NCBI RefSeq assembly: GCF_000283155.1
Contig: NW_004454179.1
Coordinates: 10,618,318 to 10,682,317, forward strand
Length of the DNA: 64,000 nucleotides
Reading direction: 5' to 3'
From: Ceratotherium simum simum
Taxonomy: Eukaryota > Chordata > Mammalia > Perissodactyla > Rhinocerotidae
The notes under the pieces are model-generated. The model did not search any database and was not told the origin of the DNA. It saw nothing but the letters and a program-made list of their open reading frames with translations. The stretch's first letter is position 1; the number at the start of each line of letters is the position of its first letter. The position numbers and the translations under genes are program-made. Below are positions 33,375 to 46,702 of this stretch, piece after piece.

Positions 33375-33780
33375 TGTACTAGTTAGGGTTCTTGGCAGCA
33401 AGCACAAAAATTAACTTTGGCTACCCTAACGATAAAAGAGTTTTTTGGAAAGATTTTAGGTAGCTCATAGAATCCACATAAATGCCAAAGAACCGGTATG
33501 CAGGAACCAGGAAGACAGCAAATGCAGCCAAGGTCAAACCACAAGAATATTCTGGCTGGGAATCCCCACTAGTGTCTCTGCCACTGAGCACTCAATGTTG
33601 CTGGTGCTGTGTTCTCAGCCCCATTGTCCCCACTTTGAATAATGTTTCACCTGTCCCTGTATCTTTGAGTCATCCTGGGTAGGAGCATTAATTGACTCAA
33701 CTTGGGTCACGTGCCCACAGGCTAGCTGATTGTGGGATGGAAAGAGAAAGCTCCAGTCTCTTTGCTTCTTTGGTAGCAGG
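33375..33780 (+). repeat. Unassigned dispersed repeat, copy 2
   Basis: Starts GTTAGGGTTCTTGGCAGCAA and shares TAGCTCATAGAATCCACATA, ATGTTGCTGGTGCTG and GACTCAACTTGGGTCACGTG, in order, with the copy at 25830. Both are in + orientation. Confidence 0.5.
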
Positions 33781-33857
33781 TGAGATTCTGCCTCCCTCCA
33801 GACACACACAAAGGGGGGTTCCTCCCAACTGGAGGGTGTTCAGATGTAGAGTAGCCG

Positions 33858-33858
<1 letters not shown>

Positions 33859-33894
<36 letters not shown>
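33859..33894. repeat. (AC)18 microsatellite
   Basis: An uninterrupted AC run of 36 bases, likely polymorphic. Confidence 0.95.
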
Positions 33895-33898
<4 letters not shown>

Positions 33899-34189
33899 CT
33901 GTTCACTGTAGTTGGGAACTTCCTGGCTTTCCCTTCCTTCTCCATACAGCCAAGAACCCCCCTCAACTGCAGCCTGTCCTTTCATCTAACCCAAGCCACT
34001 GACAAAACCCCAGGCCTAGAGCCACATCACCACTTCATGCTTTCTCTCCTCGCCAGGCCACAGAGCACTGATGGAGAAACTCACACAACTGGAGGACAGG
34101 TAAATTCATGGGGTCCAGCTTTTGTTGAATCTCCCCAGGGCTTAGAAACTCTCTTATGTTAGATATCATAATATTTACTTCTAAAAAAT

Positions 34190-34655
34190 AAGATTCTTTT
34201 CATACATGGCTAAAATTAACAAAAATTTTTTAATAGCATCTAATATCCAACCCACATTCAAACTGTTCCCCAAATCTTTCTAAAGGAGATTCAGAAGGCA
34301 AGTATGCTTATATTACTTAATTCATTAAATTATTTTAATATATCAATATTGTAAAATAATGCAAATGCAAACAGTACAGAGTGGTATGGAATAAAAAGGG
34401 AGAGCACCCCTCTTTCTCCTCTCCTTTCTCTTATCTCCTCTCCTTTCCAGTCCATCTCCCTAGAGTATCCCCAATTGTTGATTTTGTGTGTTTTCTTCCA
34501 ATAAGTTTCCAGATATTCACATCAAGCAGGTACATATATAGATATCCTTAACATAAGATACACAGGGATCACACGATATACTCTCACATGACTTGCTTTA
34601 TTCATTTGATAACCTATCTTGGTCATCTTTCCATGTCAGTAAAAATAAAAATCCT
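34190..34655 (-). repeat. Probable LINE-1 fragment, reverse orientation
   Basis: AT-rich DNA with CATGACTTGCTTTATTCATT and TTGGTCATCTTTCCATGTCA, which resemble reverse-complement LINE-1M sequence. The assignment is weak. Confidence 0.4.
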
Positions 34656-34669
34656 TCAGAGTTTCCTGT

Positions 34670-35055
34670 GTGTCTCTCTCGCTGGAGAACCATCTCTACC
34701 AGAGAGCATGCAGTTCCCCGAGTGCACTGCACTCTCTCATCCCTCTGTGGCCAGGTACATGTCATTTCCTCTGTCTGGAATGCCTTCTCTTCTTTTATGG
34801 GGCCAAATAAATTCTTACTCACCCTCTGCAAGCCTTCCTTGCCCTCAGGAAAGAATTAGGTTTTCTTCTCAGCTTCCAAAATGCCCCTGGTATTCGTCTC
34901 TCATCACACTCATCAGGGGTTTTGTGAGTGCTCCTTTACTTGTCTTCTCCCACTAGATTACAAGCACCGGAGGCCACCCTCTGAGTCGTAACCAACTCTG
35001 TCCCAGTGCCTGTCTTAGGGCTGAGTCAGAAGTAGTGCTTAATAAATGGTTGTTA
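34670..35055 (+). repeat. L2 LINE 3' portion
   Basis: GTCTGGAATGCCTTCTCTTC, AGCCTTCCTTGCCC, TTACAAGCACCGGAGGCC and GTGCTTAATAAATGGTTGTT follow the L2 3' consensus order. Confidence 0.85.
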
Positions 35056-36700
35056 CTGGGCTCCTTCTCTCATCCACAGAGATCAAGAACATCTCGGGGC
35101 AATAGAAATGCAAGAACACTGCTGTGCCCACATCATTCAGTCAGCAGGACTCTAGGGGACAAAACTTAGAGAAGACCAAGGACTGAGATTCTCCGAGACT
35201 AGTTGGCATTGAGGGAGATGCTCTGAGTGAAAATGAGCCAAGATCCCCTCCCCTTTAAGGGCCCTTTGGGGTTCCTCCCAATTAAGGCCTGTGCAGTGAG
35301 GGCAAAATTTTGGTAAGAATAGTTGGGGACATGGGTAACAATGACCCCATGCCCACCAGCCTGACCGTGGCATTTCAGGGACCAGCAGAGTAAGAATTAC
35401 TGAGCAATGGTTCTATCTGGAGTACAAGGCCACGTTTAACCAAAACAGACAAGACATCTCTCCAGTGGGTGAGGTAGGGAGAGTCCTTCCTCCCTAAGAC
35501 AGTTAGACTGGGGCTGGGGAAGATGGATGGGGGGTGATGATGGATGTGGGCTAGCCGGGTTGAGTCCATGGAATTTCTGGGAGGGAGGATGGACTTCCAC
35601 CATCAGTTGGAAGGTGTGGTGGATACTGTGAATTAGCCCATTCTGCATTCATCCAACCTTCTCTTAGTGTGCATTCCTCTCACAAGTCTGCAATCAAGGT
35701 ATTACCTGGGGCTGCAATCTCATCTGAAGACTTCAGTGGAGAAGAATCTACTTCCAATTTCCTTTACATGGTTATTGGCAGGATTGAGTTCTTTGTGGGT
35801 TATTGGACTGAGGACTGAGGACCTCACTTTCTCACTGGCTGTTGGCTGGTAGCTTCTCTCAATTCCTTACCACATGAACCTCTTCATAAGGCAGCTCACA
35901 ACATGGCAGCTGGCTTCATCAGAGCAGGTAAGCAAGAGAGCCTGAGAGAGCAAGCAAGAGGTAACTTAATCTCAGAGGTAACATCCCCTCACTTTTGCCA
36001 TATTCTATTCATTAGAAGCAAGTCTCTAGGTGCAGCCCACCCTCAAGGGGAGGTGATTCCTCAAGGGGAGGGGGATTCCACAGGAAGCAGGGATCACTGG
36101 GGACCATCACAGAGACTGCCTCCATACCCCTCACTTGCAATAGGCCCCAGTACCAGAGCTAACTCCTTTCTCTCCCCACCTATACCCCTACCCTCTCCCC
36201 TATGACACTGACCATACAAGCCACAGCCTCCCCACAGCCCTGGCTGCCTCTCCCAAGTGAGGATCCAGGACAGCCTCAGGACTTTGGTCTCAGAAGACAA
36301 GGACCCAGAACTCAAGTGCCCCAGTTCATGGAACAGATAGATGTATTTGGTATGGCCATTGTCGTTGGTTAGCAGACAGGCTGGATATGGAGAAGAACCA
36401 GGGGCCAGACTGGGGCCTGGAGGCACTGTCTCTTCTGGGGCTGGTCAGATGACCAAGGCCACACCAGGCCATAAGTCCAACTCAGAGTCTTTCTCAAATG
36501 GTGTGGGGCTACAGGGTTGGCTCTCCTCGAGGGCCAGCCCTGCCTAACTTGGCTGGGTTTAGGCCCCATTTGCCTGGGTGCTGGTTTGAACATTACTGTC
36601 CTAGTTGCGGAGAGGGGGCTGTCTGAGAACTCACAGAGTCTGTGAACCTGGAGAATGAAGAAAGTACAGTCTTAGTAATTTTCCTGTAGGAGTGATCTCA
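35055..36700. other. Unique sequence, no gene seen
   Basis: Ordinary composition. Open frames are short. A local duplication, CTCAAGGGGAGG(T/G)GATTCC, occurs near 36042-36078. Confidence 0.4.
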
Positions 36701-36725
36701 GCCCATTTTGGTGGACCTATTTTTC

Positions 36726-36952
36726 TTTTCTTTTTCTTTTTTATTAAGGTAACAGTGGTTTATAACATTATATAATTTTCAAGCGTACATCATTATATTT
36801 TGACTTCTGTATAAACTGCATCATATTCACCACTAAAAGTCTAGTTGCCATCTGTCACCCTACACGTCGCCTTTACCCCTTTTGCCCTCCCCCCACCCCT
36901 TCCCCTTTGGTAACCACCAATCTGTTCTCCTTATGTATGTGTTCGTGTATCT
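36726..36952 (-). mobile_element. Short LINE-1 3' insertion with 18-bp target duplication
   Basis: In reverse orientation, a pyrimidine-rich left end is followed by ATTAAGGTAACAGTGG, then CCCTCCCCCCACCCC and GGTAACCACCAATCTG. The flanking 18-mers at 36708-36725 and 36953-36970 (TTGGTGGACC... / TTGGTCGACC...) differ at one base. Its close match to 42500 and 50525 marks a younger LINE-1 family. Confidence 0.9.
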
Positions 36953-36969
36953 TTGGTCGACCTATTTTT

Positions 36970-37650
36970 CCATCTCTGATCCTCCCTTCATTTTTGTTTT
37001 GGTTTCCAGATTCCCATTTCTCTGACTCCATACCTCTTCTCTTGATTTCACACTCTAAAGCCCAGGGCACAGGTTACCACCCCCAAACGGAGCCTCTACT
37101 CTCTAGTAGCGGGCGGCAGGATTTGGGAGGACTCTTCCCCTCTGCCTTTAGCACCCGAGACAAAGGAGCGGTCTTGAGACTGCCCAACCCAGCGCCAGAA
37201 TACCGGCAGAGGTGGGAAATTCTGGGTCTTCCCACACTGCGTCCACAGAGATCCACAAGAGGGCGCTCTCCGTGCTACACCTGTTCCTAGAGTCTCCAAT
37301 GGGCCTCCCAGAACGCTACCCAAAGAAGACTGACAAATCGTGCAGAAAACTGCCGCACAGAAAGGCCTGGGAAGGGTATAGGCCAGAAAGAAGAAGACTG
37401 TGGTCTACATGAGTCCCAGCATCCACGCAGGAGCTTGGAGAAGGTCGGTCCTCAGACCATTTGTCAGCCTCAGGTTTCCACAGACAGATGGCCAGTACTC
37501 CTTCCATGCCCGGCTCACCGTCTCCTCCAATTCGCACTCTCCTTCAAGAGGTGACCAGGTACTATTCATCTCTGTGTCCTCAGGGCCTGGATGAATGAAT
37601 GACCAAACGAAGTATAATATTTAAGAGGCTTTGGTCCAGATATGTGTGCA
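36970..37650. other. Unique sequence with small CpG-rich patch
   Basis: A patch at about 37080-37330 is more CpG-rich than its surroundings. The open frames there look like chance. No gene recognised. Confidence 0.35.
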
Positions 37651-38104
37651 CGCGTATGAAATGATATGTGTACAAACGTATTCATTGAAACATTATTTGT
37701 AATCTGAAAAGATTGGAAACAACTTAAATATTCATCAATAGAGGATTAGGAAAATAAATTTTGGTATGTCCATCAGCGTAATCATGTGTAGTCATGAAAA
37801 GTATGGGACAGCTCTAAATACACGGATGTGGAGCAAACTCTAAGATACATCATTAGGTGTAAAGAACAAGATGCAGAACAGGGCACATGCTAGGCTGCCC
37901 TCCATGTGTGCATAGGTGCAGGGAGAATATGTATGTTTGAGTATGTATAGAAAAGCTTGGGAATGTCACCCAAGAAAATTATAGCTCTGGTTCTCCAGGG
38001 AGAGCAACAGACTGCCTGAGGGAAAAGGTAGAAGGAAGGATGGCTCGTCACTGTTTGGGACTGTTTGAATTTCATGCTGTGTGAGTATATTATTTACTCA
38101 AAAA
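37650..38104 (+). repeat. Old LINE-1 3' end
   Basis: GATTGGAAACAACTTAAATA, TCATCAATAGAGGATTAGGA and AACTCTAAGATACATCATTA follow the order of an old LINE-1M 3' end in + orientation. Non-functional. Confidence 0.65.
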
Positions 38105-38240
38105 AATTTTTAAGAGCACACATTTGGAGCCACAGACTTGGATCACCATTCCAGCCTTGCCACTTACCAGCTGTGTGATCGTGAGCAAGTTATGTCACTC
38201 TTCGAGCCTCAATTTCTTCATCTGTAGAAATCAATGGTTA
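38105..38240 (+). repeat. MIR SINE
   Basis: GCCACTTACCAGCTGTGTGA, GAGCAAGTTATGTCACTC and TCAATTTCTTCATCTGTAGA form a good MIR core in + orientation. Confidence 0.85.
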
Positions 38241-39835
38241 GAAGTCTTCCCAGTGCTCTGAGAGTAGCCGGAGGTGTTTCTGTGGCACATTTGGGGAGCC
38301 CAGGGTTTTGCTGGCACTGCTGCCATTTCCACCACTACATACAGATGATGAACGAGGAGAAACCTCTGACTGGGAGAGTCCTAAGTCACTCATTAAAATC
38401 CCATAAGAGGCAATACAATGAGAGATCAACGGGGTGACCCTTGACCCCACTGATCTTGGCCCCAAGTTCAGAGAGCCAGCTTAAATGTCCTCTTGGGGTT
38501 CACCTGCTGGCTGATGTTATCTGAGGGACCCTCTTCAGTGACCATGCCCAGGACCAGCCCTCAGGGACTCTGTCTCAACATCAGACGGTTAAGTCATAAA
38601 ATTCGTCCCTTGTGTCCTCTCTCCCTGTATCTTACCAGTGAAAGAACGGTGCAAATACGGAGGAATATGACATGTAGTCATCTGGGGTTTTGCAAGGGGA
38701 AGTTCTTGAGATTTCAGGGTTAATGGTCTTTAGAGACATTCTCCCTAAAGTGGGTGGCAGCTTGGAGCACTGCATAACTCCAGGCTGTGATGTCAACCCT
38801 GTGTCCAAGCTATATGCATGCCAGGAATACTCTCCCATTCATCATTTATTCATTTGACCAAAATTAATTCAATCCCTTCTCTCTGCCAGGGATGCAAAGA
38901 AGAGTAAGCTGCCTGAGGAAGTTACCGTCCATTGGTGAAGGTAAACAAACTAATCAGAGTAAGGTGCAACAAGTGTCAGAGAGACAGCCAGGCTTCCTAG
39001 AAGTACCAGGCAGAGGTACAGGACCCAGGGGCAGGGGTCAGCAGGCTCTTCTGGGAGGAAGTGAGGCTTCAGCTCACACCTGAGGATAGAGGTGGAGGAC
39101 GAGCGCTGGTGAAGAGAAGCAGTTTTCCGCCAGCGGTTGGAAAGGTGAGATGGTGGATGTAAATGGCTAGTGCAAGGCCCTACACACTGTAAACGCTGGT
39201 CACTTCTAGTCAGTACAAGAAGGAATTTCCCTGGATTCCCAGGCCTGAGTTCAGGGCTGCCATCACCCTGAAGTACCACAAGGGGGAGCTCATTCCCCAT
39301 TATTGAGTGTTGGCTCCTGTCCCTTCAGCGGCAATGAGGATGTTCTCCCCACTAGGGGCCGGTTATTTATACCTGAGGAAGCCGTTGCAGAGCGCCCCCA
39401 GACAGCCACAACCACCACTTAGTCTCCTGTGTGCCGGAGCCTAAGGGGCTCCTGACTGCTTTGTCCTAGGGTTTTCTCTTAAAGCCCAGAATTTGTTCCT
39501 CTGAACCCTCACCACCTCAAAATAGCTCCAATTCCCCCAAATAGCCAATTACATTCTTTTCACCCTTCCTGGTTCTTCCCACCCACACCCAGCATCCACG
39601 GGGCCCATCTCCTAGAGCAGCACAGAGGCGGGGACGCACTGGCCACTGATGCCTTTGGGCCATCTGGGCCAGCAGAGCTTCATTTCTCTGTGCCTGTCAA
39701 CCCCCAGCCAAACCCCCAGTCTCTCTCTAAAGGGGATGAAAATGTGTTCTCCCACAAATCTCCTTCCTGAGTTAGGAATGTACTCTCTTTGTTTTGAACC
39801 CCACAGTCTCTGCCCTGATGGCTTTTGGAGAGGAT
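38240..39835. other. Mostly unique sequence, no gene seen
   Basis: 38845-39180 has the look of an ancient interspersed repeat (TCATTTATTCATTTGACC ... GGAAGTGAGGCTTCAGC), not assigned. The rest is unremarkable. Confidence 0.35.
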
Positions 39836-39970
39836 ATGATGGCTCCATGTTCTGGAGTCAGACAAATCTGTTGTCCAGTCCTCACTCTGCTGGTAACCTT
39901 GGGCACGTCACATCACATCCATGGGCATCATCCATGAAATAGAGATTAAAAGAAGATCTAGCATCTTACT
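39835..39970 (+). repeat. MIR SINE
   Basis: TTCTGGAGTCAGACAAATCT, TGGTAACCTTGGGCACGTCA and CATCCATGAAATAGAGATTA follow the MIR order in + orientation. Confidence 0.8.
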
Positions 39971-40740
39971 TTAAGGGATGTTGAAGGATCACTTGTCCCA
40001 GGAACAAGGAATATTCACAAGCCACCTTATTCCTTTTCTCCCCTCACCCATGGAAGATCTTTAAACACACACTGAGGCTGACATACAGGTAACTCCCGAA
40101 AAGGAGAGGGGGCCGTTTCCTGACAGATGGCTTCAAGCCAAAGAGATAACCCTGGGTTCAGGTGGGGCCTGGCAGGAAGTTAGCACACTCCCTTTTTAGC
40201 TCTCTCCCAGGAGGACTCTGGCTGAGGTTGAGGCCTGACAAGAACAAGACCTGACAAGTCAGAAAAGGGACAGCGGAAGGATTTCCGGTGGAGGAAGCAC
40301 AGACGTGGATGGACTTGATGGGTCAGTTACTGGGTCGCTGCCTGTCCCCTCCAGCGGCAGGAACAAGACCACAACCACCTGTGCCCAGCTCGGTGGCTGG
40401 CACATAGAGGGCAGCCTCCTGGGGTCCACAGTGACCAGGGCCTTCATCCCCTGGGCATTGGTTACCTCAGGACCCATTACAGTCGACTGATGAGTTAGCC
40501 ACCTTTGGAAGATGACAGAGGCCATCCCAGAGGTGCCCATACCAACTGTAGTTTGCTCCTCAGTGGAACAAGAGTTGGGCCAGATTGAAGGTTTAGAAAC
40601 TGTGTTCCTCAGAACTCTTCAGAGACAAGGACCAGGGAGAAGGAAGTGGCAAGGTTGACAACAAATGCTCAAAGGCCCTGTCCCTACTTCACAAGAGAAG
40701 AGGTCATGTTAAAAAATGAAGACATAAAAAAAAAATTCTG
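39970..40740. other. Unique sequence, no gene seen
   Basis: No repeat family or exon recognised. Confidence 0.4.
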
Positions 40741-40744
40741 TACT

Positions 40745-40994
40745 GGGGCCAGCCCAGTGGAATAGTGGTTAAATTCGTGCTCTCTGCTTTGGTGGCCCAG
40801 GGTTCGCAGGTTCAGATCCCGGGAGTGGACCTACACACAGTTCATCAAGCCAAGCTGTGGCGGCATCCCACATATAAGACAGAGGAAGACTGGCACAGAT
40901 GTTAGCTCAGGGACAATCTTCCTCAAGCAAAAAGAGGAAGATTGGCAACAGGTGTTAGCTCAGGGCCGCTCTTTCTCACCAAAAAAAAAAAAAA
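40745..40994 (+). mobile_element. ERE SINE (long type)
   Basis: The head GGGGCCAGCCCAGTGG has A and B boxes (GGTTCAGATCCC). The long-type tail has GATGTTAGCTCAGGGACAAT and GAGGAAGATTGGCAACAGGT, followed by an A-run. Flanks share TCTGTAC. Confidence 0.9.
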
Positions 40995-40999
40995 ATCTG

Positions 41000-41696
41000 T
41001 ACAACTTATTTGTGTGGTTTAACAATTAGTTATAAAATGAATACCCCATCATGCAGGTCAAGAAATAGGACATTGCCTGTACCCCAGGATCCCCCTGAAT
41101 ATCCTTCCACTTGCCCTTAGAGGCCCCGGGCTTGATTTTAAGGGAGCCAACAGGTCTGGTACAAGATGTAGCTTTAGTGTGTGTGTGTGTGTGTGTGGTG
41201 TCTGTTTTGGCGGGGGTGGACCTCAGATGCAGAGTTCAGTTAACCTCCCTCTCCAGGTCATGTAACACAATCATACTTTCATACGAGGCCTTCTCTTGTT
41301 TTCATTTATAAGCTTCTTTTTCTTCCCTTCATCTCCATCACTGCCCGTATTTCCCCATTCCCCCATGGACACTTACTATTTTATATCGGGCCTGTGTCCT
41401 TGGGTATATGTGTCTTTGAAAAATATATCGTGTTTTGTATATGTATGCATTTTAGATCTCTTTCTCTTCTTTACTTTTTTCACTGCTTTTAGGATATATC
41501 CGTGTTATTATATATACTTCAAACCTATTGCTTCTAAGCGCTACCTATTTACTCCACAGTGCATCTATCTATCACGTTTTACTTATCCATTCTCCTAATG
41601 GTGGCCATTGAGGATGCCTCCGGTTCTCTGCTGTAGCAAACAACACTCATGCATGTCCCCTCATGGGCCTGAGTTTGAGTTGCTCTGAGGCACATG
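41000..41696 (-). repeat. Old LINE-1 3' fragment, reverse orientation
   Basis: ATAAAATGAATACCCCATCA, GGTCAAGAAATAGGACATTG and CAACACTCATGCATGTCCCC are reverse-complement LINE-1 3' words. A (GT)n run lies at 41177-41197. Confidence 0.65.
41177..41197. repeat. (GT)n microsatellite
   Basis: About ten GT units in a row. Confidence 0.9.
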
Positions 41697-42010
41697 GTCA
41701 GGAGGAGATAAGGCAAGGCAAAATAGGCAGGCTTAGGATTGGCTAGTTTTAATCATTTGATTGGGCTCGTGGGTGTAGGGGCTGTTGTAGTTGCCTGGTA
41801 CCTGGCCCTGGGTGGTTAGGGCAGGGAGGGTAAGAGCTCATAGAAGTGGTAGTGGGGCCTGGGCTCTGGATTGGTTAGTTTGCATATGAAAGGCGTGCTG
41901 GCAGGGAGTCCTTGACTAGCTCTAGGAATTGCTGGCCCTCAGAGTTCAGTCTCTCCAGGGTGAGCAAGGCCCCAGACATCAAAGCATCAGGATAAACAGA
42001 TATCTTGATA
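41697..42010 (-). mobile_element. LTR fragment (ERV1-like), reverse orientation
   Basis: The reverse complement of 41865-41897 contains GCCTTTCATATGCAAACTAACCAATCCAGA-like sequence. It aligns, with flanking blocks (AGCCAATCCTAA, TTGCCTTGCCTT, GGTACCAGGCAACTA), to the + strand copy at about 51450-51950. Order and spacing are kept, so these are two copies of one LTR family. The family name is not assigned. Confidence 0.6.
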
Positions 42011-42499
42011 CAATGGGTTTGGTAGGACTTAGGTGTAAAGCCCAATGAGCTGAGAAAACAATTTAAAAGGAGATGACTTTGATTATCATTTCAATTCTTT
42101 TACTGGTTATTGGCTTATTTTCTACTTCTTCTTGTTCAAAGTTTGGCATTTTACATATTTCAATAAACATTTGTGTCTTACAGATTTTAAATTTTATTGG
42201 TGTAAAGCTGTTCCTAATATTTCTTTATTTTTAACTTCATTGTTTAATTATGAAACACACAAATGAGAAAGAATAATATAAGAATAATATAAGAACACCT
42301 GTGTACACCACTATACAACTTTGTCAAATTTTAATATTATAAAATATTGGCTTCAGAATTTTTATCGAAAAAATTATAGATACAACTGAGTCTGTTGTGT
42401 ACCTCTCGTCTATCCCATTCCAGTCCATTCTTTACTGGAGGAAACCACATCATTAATGTAGTGTTTATCATTCCCACATATACTTTATAATTTTGTTCC

Positions 42500-43646
42500 T
42501 TTTTTTTTTTATTGAGGTAACACTGGTTTATAACATTGTGTAGGTTTCAGGTGTATATGATAATTCCACATCTGAATATACTACAGTGTGCTCACCACCA
42601 AAATTGTAGTTTCCATTCGTCATAATATAATTGACCCTCTTTACCCTTTCGCCCTCCCCCCACCCCCGTCCCCTCTGGTAATCATCATTCTGTTATCTGC
42701 TTCTATGAGTTTGTTTTTGTTTTGTTTTATTTGTTTGTTTGTTTGTTTCATTTTTTATCTTCCCCATAAGAGTGAAATCTTACAGTAATTGTCTTTCTTC
42801 ATCTGACTTATTTCATTTAGCGTGATACCCTCAAAGTCTATCCATGTTGTCACAAATGGCAAGATTTCACCTTTTTTATGGCTGAGTAGTATTCCATTGT
42901 GTGTGTATGTATATATATATATACATACCACATCTTGTTTATCCATTCATCCATTAATAGGTTGTTTCCATATCTTGGCTATTGTGAATAATACTGCAGT
43001 GAATATAGGGATGGATATATCTTTCAAATTAGTGTTTTCGTATTCTTCAGATAAATACCCAGAAATGGAATAGCTGGATTATATGGTAGTTCTATTCTTA
43101 ATTTTTTGAGGAATCTCCATACTGTTTTCCATAATGGCTGAACCAATTTACATTCCCACCAATGGTGTATTGAGGATTCCCTTTTCTCCACATCCTCTCC
43201 AACACTTATTTCTTGTCTTTTTGATAATAGCCATTCTGACAGGCATGAGATGATATCTCATTGTGGTTTTGATTTGCATTTCCCTAACAATTATTGATGT
43301 TGAACATCTTTTCATGTGCCTGTTGGCCATCTGTATGCCTTCTTTGGGAAAATATCTATTCATATCCTCTGCCCATTTTTCAGTTGGGTTGTTTGGTTTC
43401 TTGTTGTTGAGTTGTATGAGTTCTTTATATATTTTGAATACTATCCCCTGTATCAAATATATGATTTGCGAATATCTTCTCCCATTCAGTAGGTTGTCTT
43501 TTTGTTTTGTTGATGGTTTCCTTTGCTGTGCAGAAGATTTTTAGTTTGATGTAGTCCCATTTGCTTATTTTTGCTTTTGTGTCCCTTGCTTGAGGAGACA
43601 TATAAAAAAAGATATTGCCAAGACCAATATCAAAGAGCCAACTGCC
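42500..43646 (-). mobile_element. Younger LINE-1 insertion, reverse orientation, 5'-truncated
   Basis: Poly(T) at the left is followed by ATTGAGGTAACACTGGTTTA, the 3' UTR with CCCCCCACCCCCGTCCCC, and reverse ORF2 C-terminal sequence to about 43646. Similar 12-13 bp flanks, TAATTTTGTTCC and TAATTTTCATTCC, suggest a target duplication. ORF2 is truncated and broken. Confidence 0.8.
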
Positions 43647-46438
43647 TAATTTTCATTCCATTTTTATGTTTCCTTAACTATTGTATGATTTTGGTTTTAG
43701 GGGTTTAAACTAGATATAAATGGTATATAGTTCATATATTATTCTGTAACTTCTCTCTGGCTTCCCACATTATGTTCTGGAGATTACCTATGTTAATAGA
43801 TGTAGCTCCAGTTCATTGTAACTGTCGTGTAGTATTCCATCAGATGGCTGTACTGTGGTTCTTCCAGTCTGCTGTTGATGGGTATTTAGATGGTTTTAAA
43901 ATTGTTGCAATCAATGGTGAACATTCTAGTACACGTCTTCTTGTGAATAAATGTGAGAGTTTCTCTGGGGTATACATCTGGAAGTGAGATGCAGAGTTGT
44001 GGGCATGCACATGTTCCACTTAAACTAATATATGAATTTATACTCCCACCAACATGTGAGTTCCTCTTTCCCTAATTCCTTGATAACACTTGCTCTGGTC
44101 AGACACTAAATAACTTTCCAATCTAATCTGTCTGAATTGGTATCTCATTTTTTAAAACTTGTGTTTCCTTGGTAAGGTTGCACATCCTTTCAGATGTATA
44201 TTGGCCATTGAGTTTGTCCTTTTCCACTGGGCTGTTTCTTACTGGCTTATAGGATTTCCTTATGTAGTCTGTGTTCTGATCCTTTGTCAGTCAGTGAATG
44301 TCTTCTCCCAGACTATGTCTTGTCTTTCAATATGGTCTATGTCATTTTTAAAATTTGAATGTAGGCAAATATGTTAGCATTTCTATTAATGATTTGGGCT
44401 TTTATTCCTTGTTTAAGAAAACTTGCCCTACCACCAAGATATTAAAAAATATTCTCCTATATTTTTTCCTTAAAAAAATTAGTTTTGCCTTTTACATTTA
44501 GATCTTTGATACATCTAAATTTTGTTCTGTATGTAGTATGAGATAAGGGTCTAATTTTTTCACATATGGAGAGCCAACTAATTCAGAACATGCAATGCTA
44601 CCTGTTATATAGTGTTTATTCATAGACAAATGAGTCTTTTTCAGGGCTCATTATTCTGTTCCACTAGATTATTTACATCTCTAATCTAATACCACATAGT
44701 AATAATTACTTTTACTATTTTTATAATCTTTGTTGTGACTGTAGTTACTTCCCCCTACTTCATTATTTATCTAATTTGCATCTTTTTCCTTTTTCTTGAT
44801 CAGTCTTTTAGAGATATCTATATCTTGTCAATCTATTTGAAGAAACAGGCTGTGATTTCATTAATCTTTTATATTTTTTGTTGTGATTTTTAGTTTGATT
44901 GATTTTCCTTATCTTTATTTTTTCTTCATTTTTATATCTTTGTGTGTATTCTGCTGCTTTTTCAGATTCCTGAGTTAAATACTTAGCTCTTTTGTTCCTA
45001 TTTCTTCATTACTTTCTGATAAATATATTTGAAGCTATAAATTTTCCTCTAAGTACTGTTTTAATTTTGTCCCACAAATTATGACATGAATTGCTTTTAC
45101 TATTTATTTTCAAATATTTTTAAATTTCCCTTATATTTTTCCCTTTAAACCAAGAGCAATTTGGAAGTATTTTTTTTAGTTTACAGACATAATGGATTTT
45201 TAAAGCTATCGTTTTGTTGTTAATTTCTAATTTTATTGCACTATGGTCTGAGACCTATTTTTTATGATATTGATTCTTTGAAATTAATTGAAGTTTCCTA
45301 TGTGATCTACTACAGGGTCAAATTTTGCTGATGTTCTATAAATATTCCCAATTTTGAGGAGTAAAGTTCTCTCTGTCTATTAATTTGAGCTTATTAATAT
45401 ATTGTTTAAATATTCTATGTCTTTGTTTAATTTTTGTCTACCTAAATTGTCAGTTCTGGGAAGGATCTGTTAAAATCTCACCCTATCCCCAAGTTTTGTC
45501 AGTTGTTATTTATGTATTTCAAATCTGTATCACTAAGTGCATATGTATTCATAGTTATTATATTTCCTTGATTTATTCTTTTGCAAATATATTATGTCTC
45601 TCTTTTCCTTTATGATGTTTTTCACCTTAAAATCTTTTTGGTCTGATATGAAAACTGCTACAATGGCCTTATTTTGCTTAATGTTTTGGTTTATCTCTTT
45701 TCTCTTTATTTTCAACCTTTCTGTATCTTCTTTTAAAATGATAACGTATTTTATTTCAATATATTATTTATTTTTAATCTAATATTAGATTCTTTGTCTT
45801 TTAATTTGTAAATTTATCCCATTTATATTTATTTTATTTGCTGCTATATTCAGACTGTATCAGCCATCTTATTTCATATCTCCTATTTACCATATCTGAT
45901 TGTTTTTTACTCCTTTCATAACTTTCATTGGATAGATTGAATTTTCTTTTCTTGGTTTGAAAGTTATATATCTATTTTCATTCTTCAGTGTCACCTCTAG
46001 CTTATTATAACCCTTACTTATGTTTATTTTTATTTATCAATTTTGACCTTATTAATAGCTATATCTTTCCCTCCAAAGAAGCATAGACTCAACTCCCACT
46101 GGACTTCACTCAACTCCCTTCTAGACACACAACCCTGTCATGTTGTATCATCTAGAATTTTAGTCCTTAATGATGCATATAGTTGTTTTATCATTTTTAG
46201 CCTTATTTATTAAGACAACCATATTCCTTACTAAATACTTTAGTCACCCTTCATTCCTGTATCTTGTAGTGTCCTTTGAGATTTAATTCTCTCTTTGCTG
46301 GTGTACTTCCTCCAAAAGTGTTTTCAAAGAGGATCTTTTAGTAAGTAAATCTTCTGAGACTTTGAAAGCTTGAGAATATCTTTAATTCACTTTTGTACTA
46401 AAATTATAGCTTAACTGTATATAAAAATTCTAGTTCTA

Positions 46439-46667
46439 GTGGCCAGCCCAGTGGCATAGTAGTTAAGGTCACGTGCTCTACTTTGGCAGCCCGGGGTTCG
46501 CAGCTTCGGATCCTGGGCGTGGACCTACACACTGTTTATCAAACTATGCTGTGGCAGGCATCCCAAATATAAAATAGAGAAATATGGGCACAGATGTTAG
46601 CTCAGGGCCAATCTTCCTCAGGAAAAAGAGAAGAATTGGCAACATAGGTTAGCTCAGGGCTAATCTT

Positions 46668-46699
<32 letters not shown>
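46439..46699 (+). mobile_element. ERE SINE (long type), 14-bp target duplication
   Basis: The head GTGGCCAGCCCAGTGG and B-box-like GCTTCGGATCC are followed by the long-type tail (GATGTTAGCTCAGGGCCAAT) and a (CA)15 tail (46671-46700). AAATTCTAGTTCTA flanks both sides (46425-46438, 46700-46713). Confidence 0.93.
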
Positions 46700-46702
<3 letters not shown>
